From the NCBI GenBank assembly GCA_964599655.1, contig CAZRGV010000224.1:1-7566 (forward strand): 7,566 nucleotides of DNA. The letters are read 5' to 3'. The stretch is from CAZRGV01 sp964599655. Lineage in GTDB: Bacteria; Planctomycetota; Planctomycetia; Isosphaerales; Isosphaeraceae. How positions within the stretch are numbered: the stretch's first letter is position 1; every line of letters begins with the position of its first letter. A program made the translations under genes and the position numbers. The notes under the pieces were generated by a model. The model did no database searches. It was not told the DNA's origin and was given only the letters and a program-made list of their open reading frames with translations. Positions 1-5,769 of this stretch are shown one piece after another.

Positions 1-187
1 TCGCAATCGCCTGGAACAGGCTCTCCACCACCAGTCGCCGGAGACGAGGCCGATGTCCGACCCCCGCACCGCGGGCCGGTCCACCGTCGTCACGGCCCCG
101 GATGCAATCGCCCATTGTTTCGTTCCCGCGGGGAATGTCAACAGCATACCGAGATTCGACGCGGTTTCAGGCGTCCGGATTCCTTGA
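1..187. other. Left edge, possible partial gene, strand undecided
   Basis: No protein family is recognised here. One plus-strand frame is open from base 2 to a TGA at 185-187, and one minus-strand frame is open from an ATG at 192-190 (with another at 147-145) to the window edge. Both share the same third codon positions, and these are almost all G or C over about bases 2-95, which is what real genes in this window show. This suggests that one of the two is the end or the beginning of a neighbouring gene. The minus frame gives a peptide with three consecutive Trp residues; the plus frame gives a hydrophilic tail. Neither can be chosen from the sequence alone. Confidence 0.3.
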
Positions 188-209
188 CCCATGACGCTTC
201 AACAGCATA
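138..209 (+). repeat. 11-bp direct repeat pair (TCAACAGCATA)
   Basis: The sequence TCAACAGCATA occurs exactly at 138-148 and again at 199-209, 61 bases apart start to start. The second copy runs into the predicted -10 box at 208-213. The pair could be binding sites for a regulator of the downstream DUF1573 gene, but no known operator matches and chance cannot be excluded. Confidence 0.45.
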
Positions 210-213
210 AAAT
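184..213 (+). promoter_or_regulatory. Sigma70-like promoter of the DUF1573 gene
   Basis: TTGACC at 184-189 matches the -35 consensus in five of six bases, and TAAAAT at 208-213 matches the -10 consensus in five of six, with an 18-base spacer. The site sits in a locally AT-richer patch. Transcription would start near 220, leaving a leader of about 90 bases before the gene at 309. The assignment rests on consensus similarity only. Confidence 0.5.
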
Positions 214-293
214 CCAAGGCGTTACCGGCGGAATTCGATCCCTTCCTAGTGTTGATCCCGCGTCTTCCGACCGGCCGATTCCCCTCACGTTCT

Positions 294-298
294 AGGAG
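294..298 (+). promoter_or_regulatory. Ribosome binding site deciding the start at 309
   Basis: AGGAG lies 10 bases before the ATG at 309. The frame stays open upstream to an alternative TTG at 249, but that start lacks such a site and would put an Arg-rich stretch of 20 residues before the hydrophobic N-terminal segment. This supports 309 as the true start. Confidence 0.7.
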
Positions 299-308
299 AC
301 ATCGCGCC

Positions 309-1436
309 ATGACTCGCTGGATCCTGCTGGCGGTCCTCGTTGTCGTGATTTCCGCTGCGGTGCCCGTGGCGTTGTCCTTGCTACCGGCCGACTCGACATC
401 GCATGGCGTCACGCTCCACTCCGTGCGGTCGGACGGTAAACCAACGGGAAAGGTCTACGTCGAGGGAGAGACACTCTATAACTTCGGCAAGATGGCGCAA
501 CGCGACGATGGCTCCCATCAGTGGGTCATCAAGAATGTTGGTGAAGGCGATCTCGAACTCAGCGGCGGCTCCTCGACGTGCATGTGCACGGTCGCGACCT
601 TTGAAAAAGGACCGAACGACGAGGAACGGAAGAGCCTCGTGCTGAAACCCGGCCAGAGCACCCCGATCAAGGTGACCTGGCACACCAAGGATACCAACGG
701 ACCGTTCGAGAAATCGGCCAGCATCCTCACCAACGACCCGGAACGGCAGGAGGTCTGGTTCACCATCTCGGGTGTCGTGCAGCCCGCACTGACCACGCAG
801 CCGGCCGATCCCACGTTCGACTTCTCGAGCATCCCCAGCGAGGAACCCACCCAGGGCAGGCTCGCGATCTCCTCGCCCGACAAGCCGGACTTCCAGATCC
901 TCTCGATCACCTCCACCAGGCCCGAGTCGGTCAACGCCACCTACCGGCCCCTGAACAACGAGGAAAAGGCGCAGCTCAACTACGACAACGGCTACCGGGT
1001 TGACATCGAAGTCAAGCCCTCGCCGATCCTGGGCGTCTTCTCCGAGGAAATCCTGATCGTGACCGACCACCCGAGGCAAAAGGAGCTTCGCGTCCCGGTG
1101 AGCGGCCGTCGCGTCGGGCCCATCAGCGCGACGCCCGAAACGATCCGAATGACCGCCTCGAACCAGACCGGGGGCACCCGTTCCTCCATCCTCTGGGTCC
1201 GAGGCCAGGAATCGACCCGGTTCGAGGTCGCCAGCAAGCCCGAGAATCTTCAGGTCGAGATCACTCCGGCCGAGGAGACGGCCACGGATGCCAAGGTACG
1301 AAAGTATCGACTCACCGCGACGATCCCTCCGGGAACCTCACCCGGCGTGATCACCGGCTTCGTCGTGCTCAAGACCGACCACCCCAACGCGGGGGAAATG
1401 AAGCTCCCCGTGAACATTACCGTCGAAGGGCAGTGA
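309..1436 (+). CDS. DUF1573 domain protein, exported or membrane-anchored
   Basis: This 375-residue protein starts with a short basic end (MTR) and a hydrophobic segment at about residues 4-26, so it is either secreted or anchored by its N-terminus facing outward. Residues about 55-155 form a typical DUF1573 domain: a YNFG motif (57-60), a Cys-x-Cys pair (C91, C93), the PGQS turn, and a strand ending in TNDP (141-144). DUF1573 has an immunoglobulin-like fold related to ASH/HYDIN domains, and its exact role is unknown. Two further related units follow, each closing with a TDHP turn (252-255 and 356-359) and a beta strand, so the protein appears to be three Ig-like modules in a row. Only the first module keeps the Cys pair. 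The start is supported by AGGAG at 294-298. A promoter precedes the gene and a strong hairpin follows it, so it may be transcribed alone. The domain call is firm; the function is not known. Confidence 0.9.
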   Translation: MTRWILLAVLVVVISAAVPVALSLLPADSTSHGVTLHSVRSDGKPTGKVYVEGETLYNFGKMAQRDDGSHQWVIKNVGEGDLELSGGSSTCMCTVATFEKGPNDEERKSLVLKPGQSTPIKVTWHTKDTNGPFEKSASILTNDPERQEVWFTISGVVQPALTTQPADPTFDFSSIPSEEPTQGRLAISSPDKPDFQILSITSTRPESVNATYRPLNNEEKAQLNYDNGYRVDIEVKPSPILGVFSEEILIVTDHPRQKELRVPVSGRRVGPISATPETIRMTASNQTGGTRSSILWVRGQESTRFEVASKPENLQVEITPAEETATDAKVRKYRLTATIPPGTSPGVITGFVVLKTDHPNAGEMKLPVNITVEGQ

Positions 1437-1474
1437 TCGGTCCCGCTTGCCGAAATCCGGAACCGAACCCGGAC

Positions 1475-1507
1475 GGCCCGCCCAAGGCGCCGAAGCCTGG
1501 GCGGGCC
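1475..1507 (+). terminator. GC-rich terminator-like hairpin after the DUF1573 gene
   Basis: The arms 1475-1488 and 1495-1507 pair over 13 base pairs, with one bulged A at 1485 and a six-base loop (GCCGAA). The structure begins 38 bases after the stop codon. No run of T follows, so it is not a classical intrinsic terminator; it may stop transcription with help or protect the 3' end of the mRNA. The rest of the 235-base gap up to 1671 shows no convincing promoter or gene. Confidence 0.55.
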
Positions 1508-1671
1508 TCCACGTCGCGAGGACCGGGCGGGTTCAGCCTTGGCCTCGTCTCCGACCACCTGAAGGGACCTCAGGGAGGCTGGCCAGATCCGATCGCGGAC
1601 GCTCCAAACCCGCGTCCGAAAACCGTCGGCTGGCGACCCGCTCCGCGCTCATGACGAGGAAAAGGATGACC

Positions 1672-3309
1672 ATGAGACAGACCCGATCCTGGCCCGCGGT
1701 TGTCGCCGTGGGGCTCTCGGCCGCGATCCTCGCCGTCGTCGGTTGCAGCTCGAACGCCGGCAAGCCGAGCGAGCCAACCAAGCCCACACCCTCCCCCACC
1801 AAGGCCGATCCGCCCGACGACGGCAAGCTCATGGCCGACTGGACCCCCGACCCCCAGGGGGTCTTACTCATCACGGGCCAACAAATCGGCTACCTCGAGC
1901 CTTGCGGCTGCACCTCAAACCAGAAGGGCGGCCTGGTCCGTCGCTCGGTCCTGGCGGGGTTGTTGAAGAGGCAAGGTTGGCCCGTCGCCCTGATCGACCT
2001 CGGCAGCCTGATCGCCGACCCAGCCCGCGCCCGAGGCGGTCCGGAACAGACCAAGCTCAAGTTCGCCACCAGCCTGAAAGCCTTGCTGGACCTTCAATAC
2101 GATGCCCTGGCGCTCTCGGCCGACGACCTCCGGATCGGCACGGCCGAGGCCCTGATGCAGTTGGATAACACGCTCCCCGAAGCTCCCGACACGCTCAAGG
2201 CCGTCGCCGCCAACGTCGTGCCAGCGACGGGCCTGGGCTTCGAGAAGAAGCTCCGCCCCAGCGTCCGCACCCAGGCCGGCCCGTTCAAGATCGGCGTCAC
2301 CGCCGTGCTCGACCCCGACCGGTTTCAAGAGCTTCAAGACCCGGGCAAGGCGGAGCTCCTGACCGTGCAATCCCCGGAGGAAACCCTGCCCTCGGTCCTG
2401 GCCGACCTGGAGAAAGACACGCATATTCAGGTCCTCATGGTTCAAGGCCCCCCCGAATTGGCCAGGCGGCTGGCGAAAACCTATCCGGGCTTCGACATCG
2501 TGGTCGCCACCTCCCTCTTTCCCGACCCGCCCGACAAGCCCGAGGAACTCAACGACGGCAAGACCTGGCTGATCACCGTCGGCACCAAGGGGCAGTACGT
2601 CGGCGTGGTCGGGCTCTGGCAGAGCAACGACCCGGCGCGGAAGATGCGGTACCGTCGGCTGGTCCTCAACAGCCGGTACGACACGCACAAGGACCTGGCC
2701 GAGGCCATGAAGAAGCGGATCGGCGCCGACTTCCAGGAAACGCTCAAGTCGGCCGGTATCCTCGAAAGCTATCCCAAGCGGCCCTATGCCCTCTACAACG
2801 TCCCTTCCGACGCGACCTACGTCGGGGCCGAGACCTGCAAGACCTGCCACCCCGGTACCTTCGCCAAGTGGTCGACCACCAAGCACGCGCAGGCCTATGA
2901 GGTCCTGGTTCACGACCCGCACGACCCCGACCGGAATCGCGAATATGACGCCGCCTGCATCACGTGTCACACCACCGGTTTCGAATATGTTGGCGGGTTC
3001 GTGAACACGGCGCTGACCCCGAACCTCAAGGGGAACCAGTGTGAAAACTGCCACGGACCCGGCTCGAAGCACGCCGCCGAGCCCGACAACGAAGCCTATC
3101 GCAAGGCCATCGCACGGTCGTCGGAAGACTTCGACCGGAACCACCGTTGCATCCAGTGTCACGACGAGGACAACGACCCGAATTTCGACTTCGGCACCTA
3201 CTGGCCCAAGATCATGCATCAGAAGCTCGACTCGTACGACGACCCCAAGGTCCACCAGGGAATCGAGCCCCCCAAGGCAAAGGCCGAGGGGGCCGACGGC
3301 GGTCTCTGA
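1672..3309 (+). CDS. Tetrahaem c554-type cytochrome lipoprotein with degenerate phosphoesterase-like domain
   Basis: From the ATG at 1672 the protein has 545 residues. A basic start and hydrophobic stretch end in a lipobox (VVGC, Cys25), so it should be a lipoprotein outside the inner membrane. Residues about 55-375 resemble the N-terminal 5'-nucleotidase/metallophosphoesterase-like domain found before multihaem cytochromes; its signature GYLEPCGC (C78, C80) followed by NQKGG is clear. The positions usually holding the metal ligands look substituted: the Asp-x-His site reads GQQIG, and the usual GD reads GS in LIDLGS. Residues about 380-530 are a cytochrome c554-like domain with four CXXCH haem sites at 389-393, 429-433, 457-461 and 493-497. 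H405, H467 and H516 are possible distal haem ligands. An electron-transfer role is likely; partner and substrate are unknown. In-frame ATGs at 1651 and 1666 are alternatives; GAGGAAAAGG at 1656-1665 suits 1666 or 1672. The frame is open back to 1447, but that part is GC-rich spacer containing the terminator-like hairpin. Confidence 0.88.
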   Translation: MRQTRSWPAVVAVGLSAAILAVVGCSSNAGKPSEPTKPTPSPTKADPPDDGKLMADWTPDPQGVLLITGQQIGYLEPCGCTSNQKGGLVRRSVLAGLLKRQGWPVALIDLGSLIADPARARGGPEQTKLKFATSLKALLDLQYDALALSADDLRIGTAEALMQLDNTLPEAPDTLKAVAANVVPATGLGFEKKLRPSVRTQAGPFKIGVTAVLDPDRFQELQDPGKAELLTVQSPEETLPSVLADLEKDTHIQVLMVQGPPELARRLAKTYPGFDIVVATSLFPDPPDKPEELNDGKTWLITVGTKGQYVGVVGLWQSNDPARKMRYRRLVLNSRYDTHKDLAEAMKKRIGADFQETLKSAGILESYPKRPYALYNVPSDATYVGAETCKTCHPGTFAKWSTTKHAQAYEVLVHDPHDPDRNREYDAACITCHTTGFEYVGGFVNTALTPNLKGNQCENCHGPGSKHAAEPDNEAYRKAIARSSEDFDRNHRCIQCHDEDNDPNFDFGTYWPKIMHQKLDSYDDPKVHQGIEPPKAKAEGADGGL

Positions 3310-3398
3310 GCAATCGAACGCGGGACCTCGCGGTTGCTCTTGGGGATTCCCCGCGCCGCTGGTAGCCTATACGAAATCGCTGGAAACCATCGATCGCA

Positions 3399-3517
3399 GG
3401 GCGGACACCGCCCAACAGGCCCTCGGCATCGCACGCCGGTCGTTGGGCGTTGCCCACGCTCCAAGAGACCACCCTGTCGGGCGATCCGGTTTTCCAGCGA
3501 TCGTCCCCTCGACGATC
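3399..3517 (+). other. Structured leader with three hairpins before the DUF962 gene
   Basis: The 241-base gap at 3310-3550 contains no recognisable gene. It holds three short hairpins. The first, 3399-3413, is a perfect 6-bp stem GGGCGG/CCGCCC with an ACA loop. The second, 3441-3458, is TGGGC/GCCCA with loop GTT, extended by two pairs past a bulge. The third, 3499-3517, is a perfect 7-bp stem GATCGTC/GACGATC with a five-base loop, ending 33 bases before the start codon. An 11-bp palindrome GGGGATTCCCC lies further upstream at 3342-3352. These could form a cis-acting RNA leader, or mark the end of the cytochrome transcript. No known riboswitch class is recognised and no T-run follows any stem. 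Confidence 0.35.
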
Positions 3518-3550
3518 TGGTCCGATTCCGACCGGAAAGGAGTCCCTGAG

Positions 3551-3877
3551 ATGTCGTCCGCGCCGGTCTCGAAGTTTGAGGGCCTGGTGGCGAAGTACCG
3601 CCGGGACCACACGCACCCGGTCAATCACGTCCTGCACGTCGGCGTCGGATGGCCGATGGTGGCGGCGTCGCTCTTGCTCTTGCCGTTCCGCCCCTGGTGG
3701 TCCCTGGCCCTGTTCCTGGGCGGTTACGCGATCATGTTCTCCGGCCACTTCCTGTTCGAGAAGAACCTGCCGACGATCCTCAAACATCCGAGCACCCCGT
3801 TCGTCATGGCCTGGGCCGTCATCCGCGACCTCTGGGGCGGCGTGCGGCGCCTGGCATCCCCCTCCCGAAGCCGCTAG
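3551..3877 (+). CDS. Small DUF962 / Mpo1-like membrane protein
   Basis: This 108-residue protein matches the DUF962 (Mpo1-like) family in its order of motifs: a His-rich N-terminal stretch HTHPVNHVLH (residues 20-29), a hydrophobic segment at about 33-46, a second at about 49-64, and the hallmark GHFLFEKNLP (65-74) with H66. It should be an inner-membrane protein with two hydrophobic helices and possibly a third weak one at 83-91. The yeast member Mpo1 is an iron-dependent dioxygenase acting on 2-hydroxy fatty acids, and it relies on conserved histidines; whether this bacterial protein has the same activity is an inference. The start is well supported by AAGGAG at 3537-3542, eight bases before the ATG. 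The C-terminus ends in a short basic tail. The gene stands alone between two gaps of 240-350 bases, so it is probably its own transcription unit. Confidence 0.85.
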   Translation: MSSAPVSKFEGLVAKYRRDHTHPVNHVLHVGVGWPMVAASLLLLPFRPWWSLALFLGGYAIMFSGHFLFEKNLPTILKHPSTPFVMAWAVIRDLWGGVRRLASPSRSR

Positions 3878-4086
3878 GCTAGACGTCTCGGGAACCAACG
3901 AACGCGACGACGTCGATGCCAACGGAGGCCGTCCTCGAATCGCCAACGTGGCCCAAAAGCCAGGATCGGCCCGGCCTGCCACGGCCACGGCCGTCGAATG
4001 CCCCTGACCCGATTCGACCAGGCCGACTCCGCGATCGCTCGCCGGCTCGCTCATCGGTCCCTTCGAGACGACGAGGCCCCTCCGCG

Positions 4087-4112
4087 GCTCCTCCCTCCAG
4101 CGCGGGGGGAGC
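4087..4112 (+). other. Hairpin upstream of the second promoter
   Basis: GCTCCTCCC at 4087-4095 pairs with GGGGGGAGC at 4104-4112 (nine pairs, one of them G-U) around an eight-base loop. It lies 210 bases after the DUF962 stop and just before the promoter of the next operon, so it could insulate that promoter from upstream transcription. No T-run follows on either strand, so a terminator call is weak. Confidence 0.35.
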
Positions 4113-4130
4113 ACCGACGGAAAACGTGGA

Positions 4131-4147
4131 CGTTCGTATACAGAACG
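4131..4147 (+). promoter_or_regulatory. Operator-like inverted repeat abutting the -35 box
   Basis: CGTTC (4131-4135) and GAACG (4143-4147) form perfect 5-bp arms around GTATACA. The repeat ends two bases before the TTGACA box at 4150. A dimeric regulator bound here would touch RNA polymerase, as activator or repressor. The regulator is not identifiable from the sequence, and such short arms can arise by chance. Confidence 0.4.
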
Positions 4148-4149
4148 CC

Positions 4150-4179
4150 TTGACAGCGCGAGGCCGTCGCGGCTACGAT
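4150..4179 (+). promoter_or_regulatory. Sigma70-like promoter of the tRNA-binding/phosphatase/esterase operon
   Basis: TTGACA at 4150-4155 is a perfect -35 box. TACGAT at 4174-4179 matches four of six -10 bases, with an 18-base spacer, the same as in the promoter at 184-213. Transcription would begin near 4186, giving a leader of about 40 bases before the start codon at 4228. Confidence 0.55.
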
Positions 4180-4212
4180 TCCGGACGCCGGAACAGCTTG
4201 CCCGCGTTTCCA

Positions 4213-4222
4213 TCCTCTTGAG
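4213..4222 (+). promoter_or_regulatory. Translation start region with TCCTCTTGAG, first copy
   Basis: TCCTCTTGAG, continuing to GAGG at 4220-4223, precedes the tRNA-binding gene. The GAGG is four bases from the ATG at 4228 and thirteen from the ATG at 4237, so it favours 4228 without settling it. The same ten bases recur before the next gene at 4591-4600. Confidence 0.4.
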
Positions 4223-4227
4223 GTTTG

Positions 4228-4569
4228 ATGCGAGACATGGCCGACCCGATCACGTACGACGATTTCGCCAAGCTGGAACTGCGGGTCGCCAAGGTCCTCG
4301 AAGCGAGGCCGCACCCCAACGCCGACAAGCTCCTGCTGCTCCAGATCGACGTCGGCGACGAGCAAAAACAGATCGTCGCCGGCATCCGGCAGCACTACAC
4401 GCCCGAGCAACTGGTTGGCCGCCTGATCGTCGTGGTCAACAACCTGGCGCCGGCGATGCTCCGGGGCGAGGCGTCCAACGGCATGCTGCTGGCGGCCACG
4501 TCGGGGGAAAAGGTCGTGCTCCTGCAACCGGACGACCCGAACTGCGTCGTCGGCGCGAAGATCAAGTGA
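4228..4569 (+). CDS. Stand-alone tRNA-binding protein, methionine--tRNA ligase beta-subunit type
   Basis: The 113-residue protein is a single OB-fold tRNA-binding domain like the C-terminal appendix of many methionyl-tRNA synthetases, which exists as a separate beta subunit in some bacteria. Diagnostic motifs are DDFAKLELRVAKV (residues 11-23), HPNADKL (29-35), the IVAGI strand, and NLAPAMLRGEASNGM (72-86). In this family the domain binds the outside corner of tRNA non-specifically and raises the synthetase's affinity; here the catalytic partner would have to be encoded elsewhere. The length is what the family shows for the isolated domain, and nothing suggests truncation. Start choice: ATG at 4228 is taken; ATG at 4237 and TTG at 4225 are in-frame alternatives that change only a few residues. 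It heads a probable operon, 39 bases before the phosphatase gene. A CsaA-type chaperone is a less likely reading. Confidence 0.88.
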   Translation: MRDMADPITYDDFAKLELRVAKVLEARPHPNADKLLLLQIDVGDEQKQIVAGIRQHYTPEQLVGRLIVVVNNLAPAMLRGEASNGMLLAATSGEKVVLLQPDDPNCVVGAKIK

Positions 4570-4590
4570 ACCCAGGGGCGATGCCGCCCG

Positions 4591-4600
4591 TCCTCTTGAG
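4591..4600 (+). promoter_or_regulatory. Translation start region with TCCTCTTGAG, second copy
   Basis: An exact second copy of TCCTCTTGAG ends eight bases before the ATG at 4609. TTGAG offers only a weak Shine-Dalgarno match, but its position and its repetition before two consecutive genes suggest that it serves ribosome binding. Confidence 0.35.
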
Positions 4601-4608
4601 AATCGATC

Positions 4609-5742
4609 ATGACCCATGGCTTCTGGCGACGGCTTGTCGCCGTCTCGTTCGCGGTTCTGTTTGCCGTCGCCCCGGCGCTTCGGGCCGAGGAACCGGCCTC
4701 GAAGACGCGGAACCTCGTCCTGATCACCACCGACGGGCTCCGTCCCGAAGAGGTTTTCCAAGGAGCCGAAGAGGCCCTCCTGAGCAAGAAACCCGGCGGG
4801 GCGGCCCATCCCGAGGCGCTTCGAGCGACCTACTGGCGAGACACGCCCGAAGCGCGCCGGGAGGTCCTCATGCCGTTCCTCTGGCGGGTCGTGGCGCGCC
4901 AGGGACAGATCTTCGGCAACGTCGACAAGGGCAGCCCCGCGAAGGTCACCAACGGCCGGAACTTCTCCTATCCCGGCTACAACGAACTCCTCACCGGCGC
5001 CGCCGATGACCGTATCGACAGCAACGACAAGAAACCGAATCCCAACGTGAACGTCCTCGAATGGCTCAACGGCAAGCCCGCGTTTCAAGGGCGGGTCGCC
5101 GCGTTCACGTCGTGGGATGTCTTCCCGTTCATCCTGAATCGGGAGCGCGGCGGCCTGTTCGTCAACGCCGCCTGGGAACCGCTGCCGTCAGGACCGGATG
5201 GCCTCTGGCCGACCCAGGAGTTGCTCAACCGTTTGATGGCCGAAACGCCCCGCATGTGGGACGGCGTCCGCTACGATTCGTTGACCTTCGCGGCGATGCT
5301 CGAGCACCTGAAGCGCGAGAAGCCCCGGGTCCTCTACGTGTCGCTGGGCGAGACCGACGAGTTCGCGCATGAAGGGCGTTACGACCTTTATCTCGAGGCC
5401 GCGCACCGCGTCGACGCGTTCCTCGAACGGCTCTGGACCACGCTTCAAGACATGCCCGAGTATCGCGGCTCGACGTCGCTGGTCGTCTCGACCGACCACG
5501 GCCGGGGCGGCCTGCCCGACGGCTGGCGAAGCCACGGCGCCAAGGTGCCGGGCGCCGAGAAGATCTGGATCGCCGTGATCGGACCCGACACTCCCGCGCT
5601 GGGCGAGCGATCCGAGGTCGAGGCCGTCACCCAGAGCCAGATCGCCGCGACCGTGGCCGCCCTGCTCGGGGAAGATTACGTGGCCGACAATCCGAAGGCC
5701 GCCCCGCCGATCGCCGAGGTTCTCCGTCTCTCGCAACCCTGA
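4609..5742 (+). CDS. Exported alkaline-phosphatase-superfamily metallohydrolase (NPP/phosphodiesterase-like)
   Basis: This 377-residue protein has a signal peptide (basic FWRR, hydrophobic 9-24, likely cut after Ala26 in LRAEE) and should act in the periplasm or outside the cell. The core is a two-metal hydrolase of the alkaline phosphatase superfamily. The expected ligands are visible in order: D42 in TTDGLRP, D250 and H254 in GETDEFAHEG, D296 and H297 in STDHGRG, and H309 in WRSHG. FSYPGYNELLTG (119-130) aligns by eye with the TFPNHYxLVTG motif of nucleotide pyrophosphatase/phosphodiesterases, making S120 the likely nucleophile. The enzyme should therefore hydrolyse a phosphate (or possibly sulfate) ester; the substrate cannot be read from the sequence. 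All catalytic positions appear intact. It lies 39 bases after the tRNA-binding gene and 27 before the esterase gene. Sulfatase is the main alternative label, but the C/S-x-P-x-R sulfatase signature is not seen. Confidence 0.87.
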   Translation: MTHGFWRRLVAVSFAVLFAVAPALRAEEPASKTRNLVLITTDGLRPEEVFQGAEEALLSKKPGGAAHPEALRATYWRDTPEARREVLMPFLWRVVARQGQIFGNVDKGSPAKVTNGRNFSYPGYNELLTGAADDRIDSNDKKPNPNVNVLEWLNGKPAFQGRVAAFTSWDVFPFILNRERGGLFVNAAWEPLPSGPDGLWPTQELLNRLMAETPRMWDGVRYDSLTFAAMLEHLKREKPRVLYVSLGETDEFAHEGRYDLYLEAAHRVDAFLERLWTTLQDMPEYRGSTSLVVSTDHGRGGLPDGWRSHGAKVPGAEKIWIAVIGPDTPALGERSEVEAVTQSQIAATVAALLGEDYVADNPKAAPPIAEVLRLSQP

Positions 5743-5769
5743 CGCACCGCCTGAATTCAAGGAGCCACG

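Larger units (their letters stand above)
3878..4227. other. Intergenic region without a gene
   Basis: No open frame in this 350-base gap, on either strand, resembles a protein; the translations are Arg-, Pro- and Ser-rich in the way of out-of-frame GC-rich DNA. The left part (3878-4080) shows nothing definable beyond short GC-rich repeats. The right part carries a hairpin (4087-4112), an inverted repeat (4131-4147) and a promoter (4150-4179), listed separately. Confidence 0.6.

Noticed and set aside
1447..1671. N-terminal extension of the cytochrome protein
   Set aside because: The extension is Arg-, Pro- and Gly-rich, overlaps the terminator-like hairpin, and would bury the lipoprotein signal peptide inside the protein.
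1915..3255. Long minus-strand open frame of 446 codons opposite the cytochrome gene
   Set aside because: Its translation is rich in Val, Gly, Leu and Arg with no recognisable domain, and it lies fully opposite a gene with four CXXCH motifs. It is explained by GC-rich codon use on the other strand.
3361..3373. TATACG as a -10 box before the DUF962 gene
   Set aside because: The nearest TTG-type -35 candidates are 22 and 28 bases away, outside the usual spacing, so no promoter is claimed.
3041..3550. N-terminal extension of the DUF962 protein overlapping the cytochrome gene
   Set aside because: The extension is Thr-, Arg- and Pro-rich out-of-frame translation; AAGGAG at 3537-3542 and the family's short length support the start at 3551.
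4131..4147. LexA (SOS) box
   Set aside because: Known boxes are GAAC-N4-GTTC type inverted repeats or GTTC-N7-GTTC direct repeats; GTTC-N7-GAAC fits neither, so it is kept only as an unnamed operator candidate.
3212..4213. Minus-strand open frame of 333 codons across the DUF962 gene and its flanks
   Set aside because: Arg-, Gly- and Pro-rich translation without motifs, overlapping the DUF962 gene, which has a strong ribosome binding site.
3916..4221. Plus-strand open frame of about 100 codons between the DUF962 and tRNA-binding genes
   Set aside because: Pro-, Arg- and Ser-rich with no motif and no ribosome binding site, and it covers the promoter and hairpin region.
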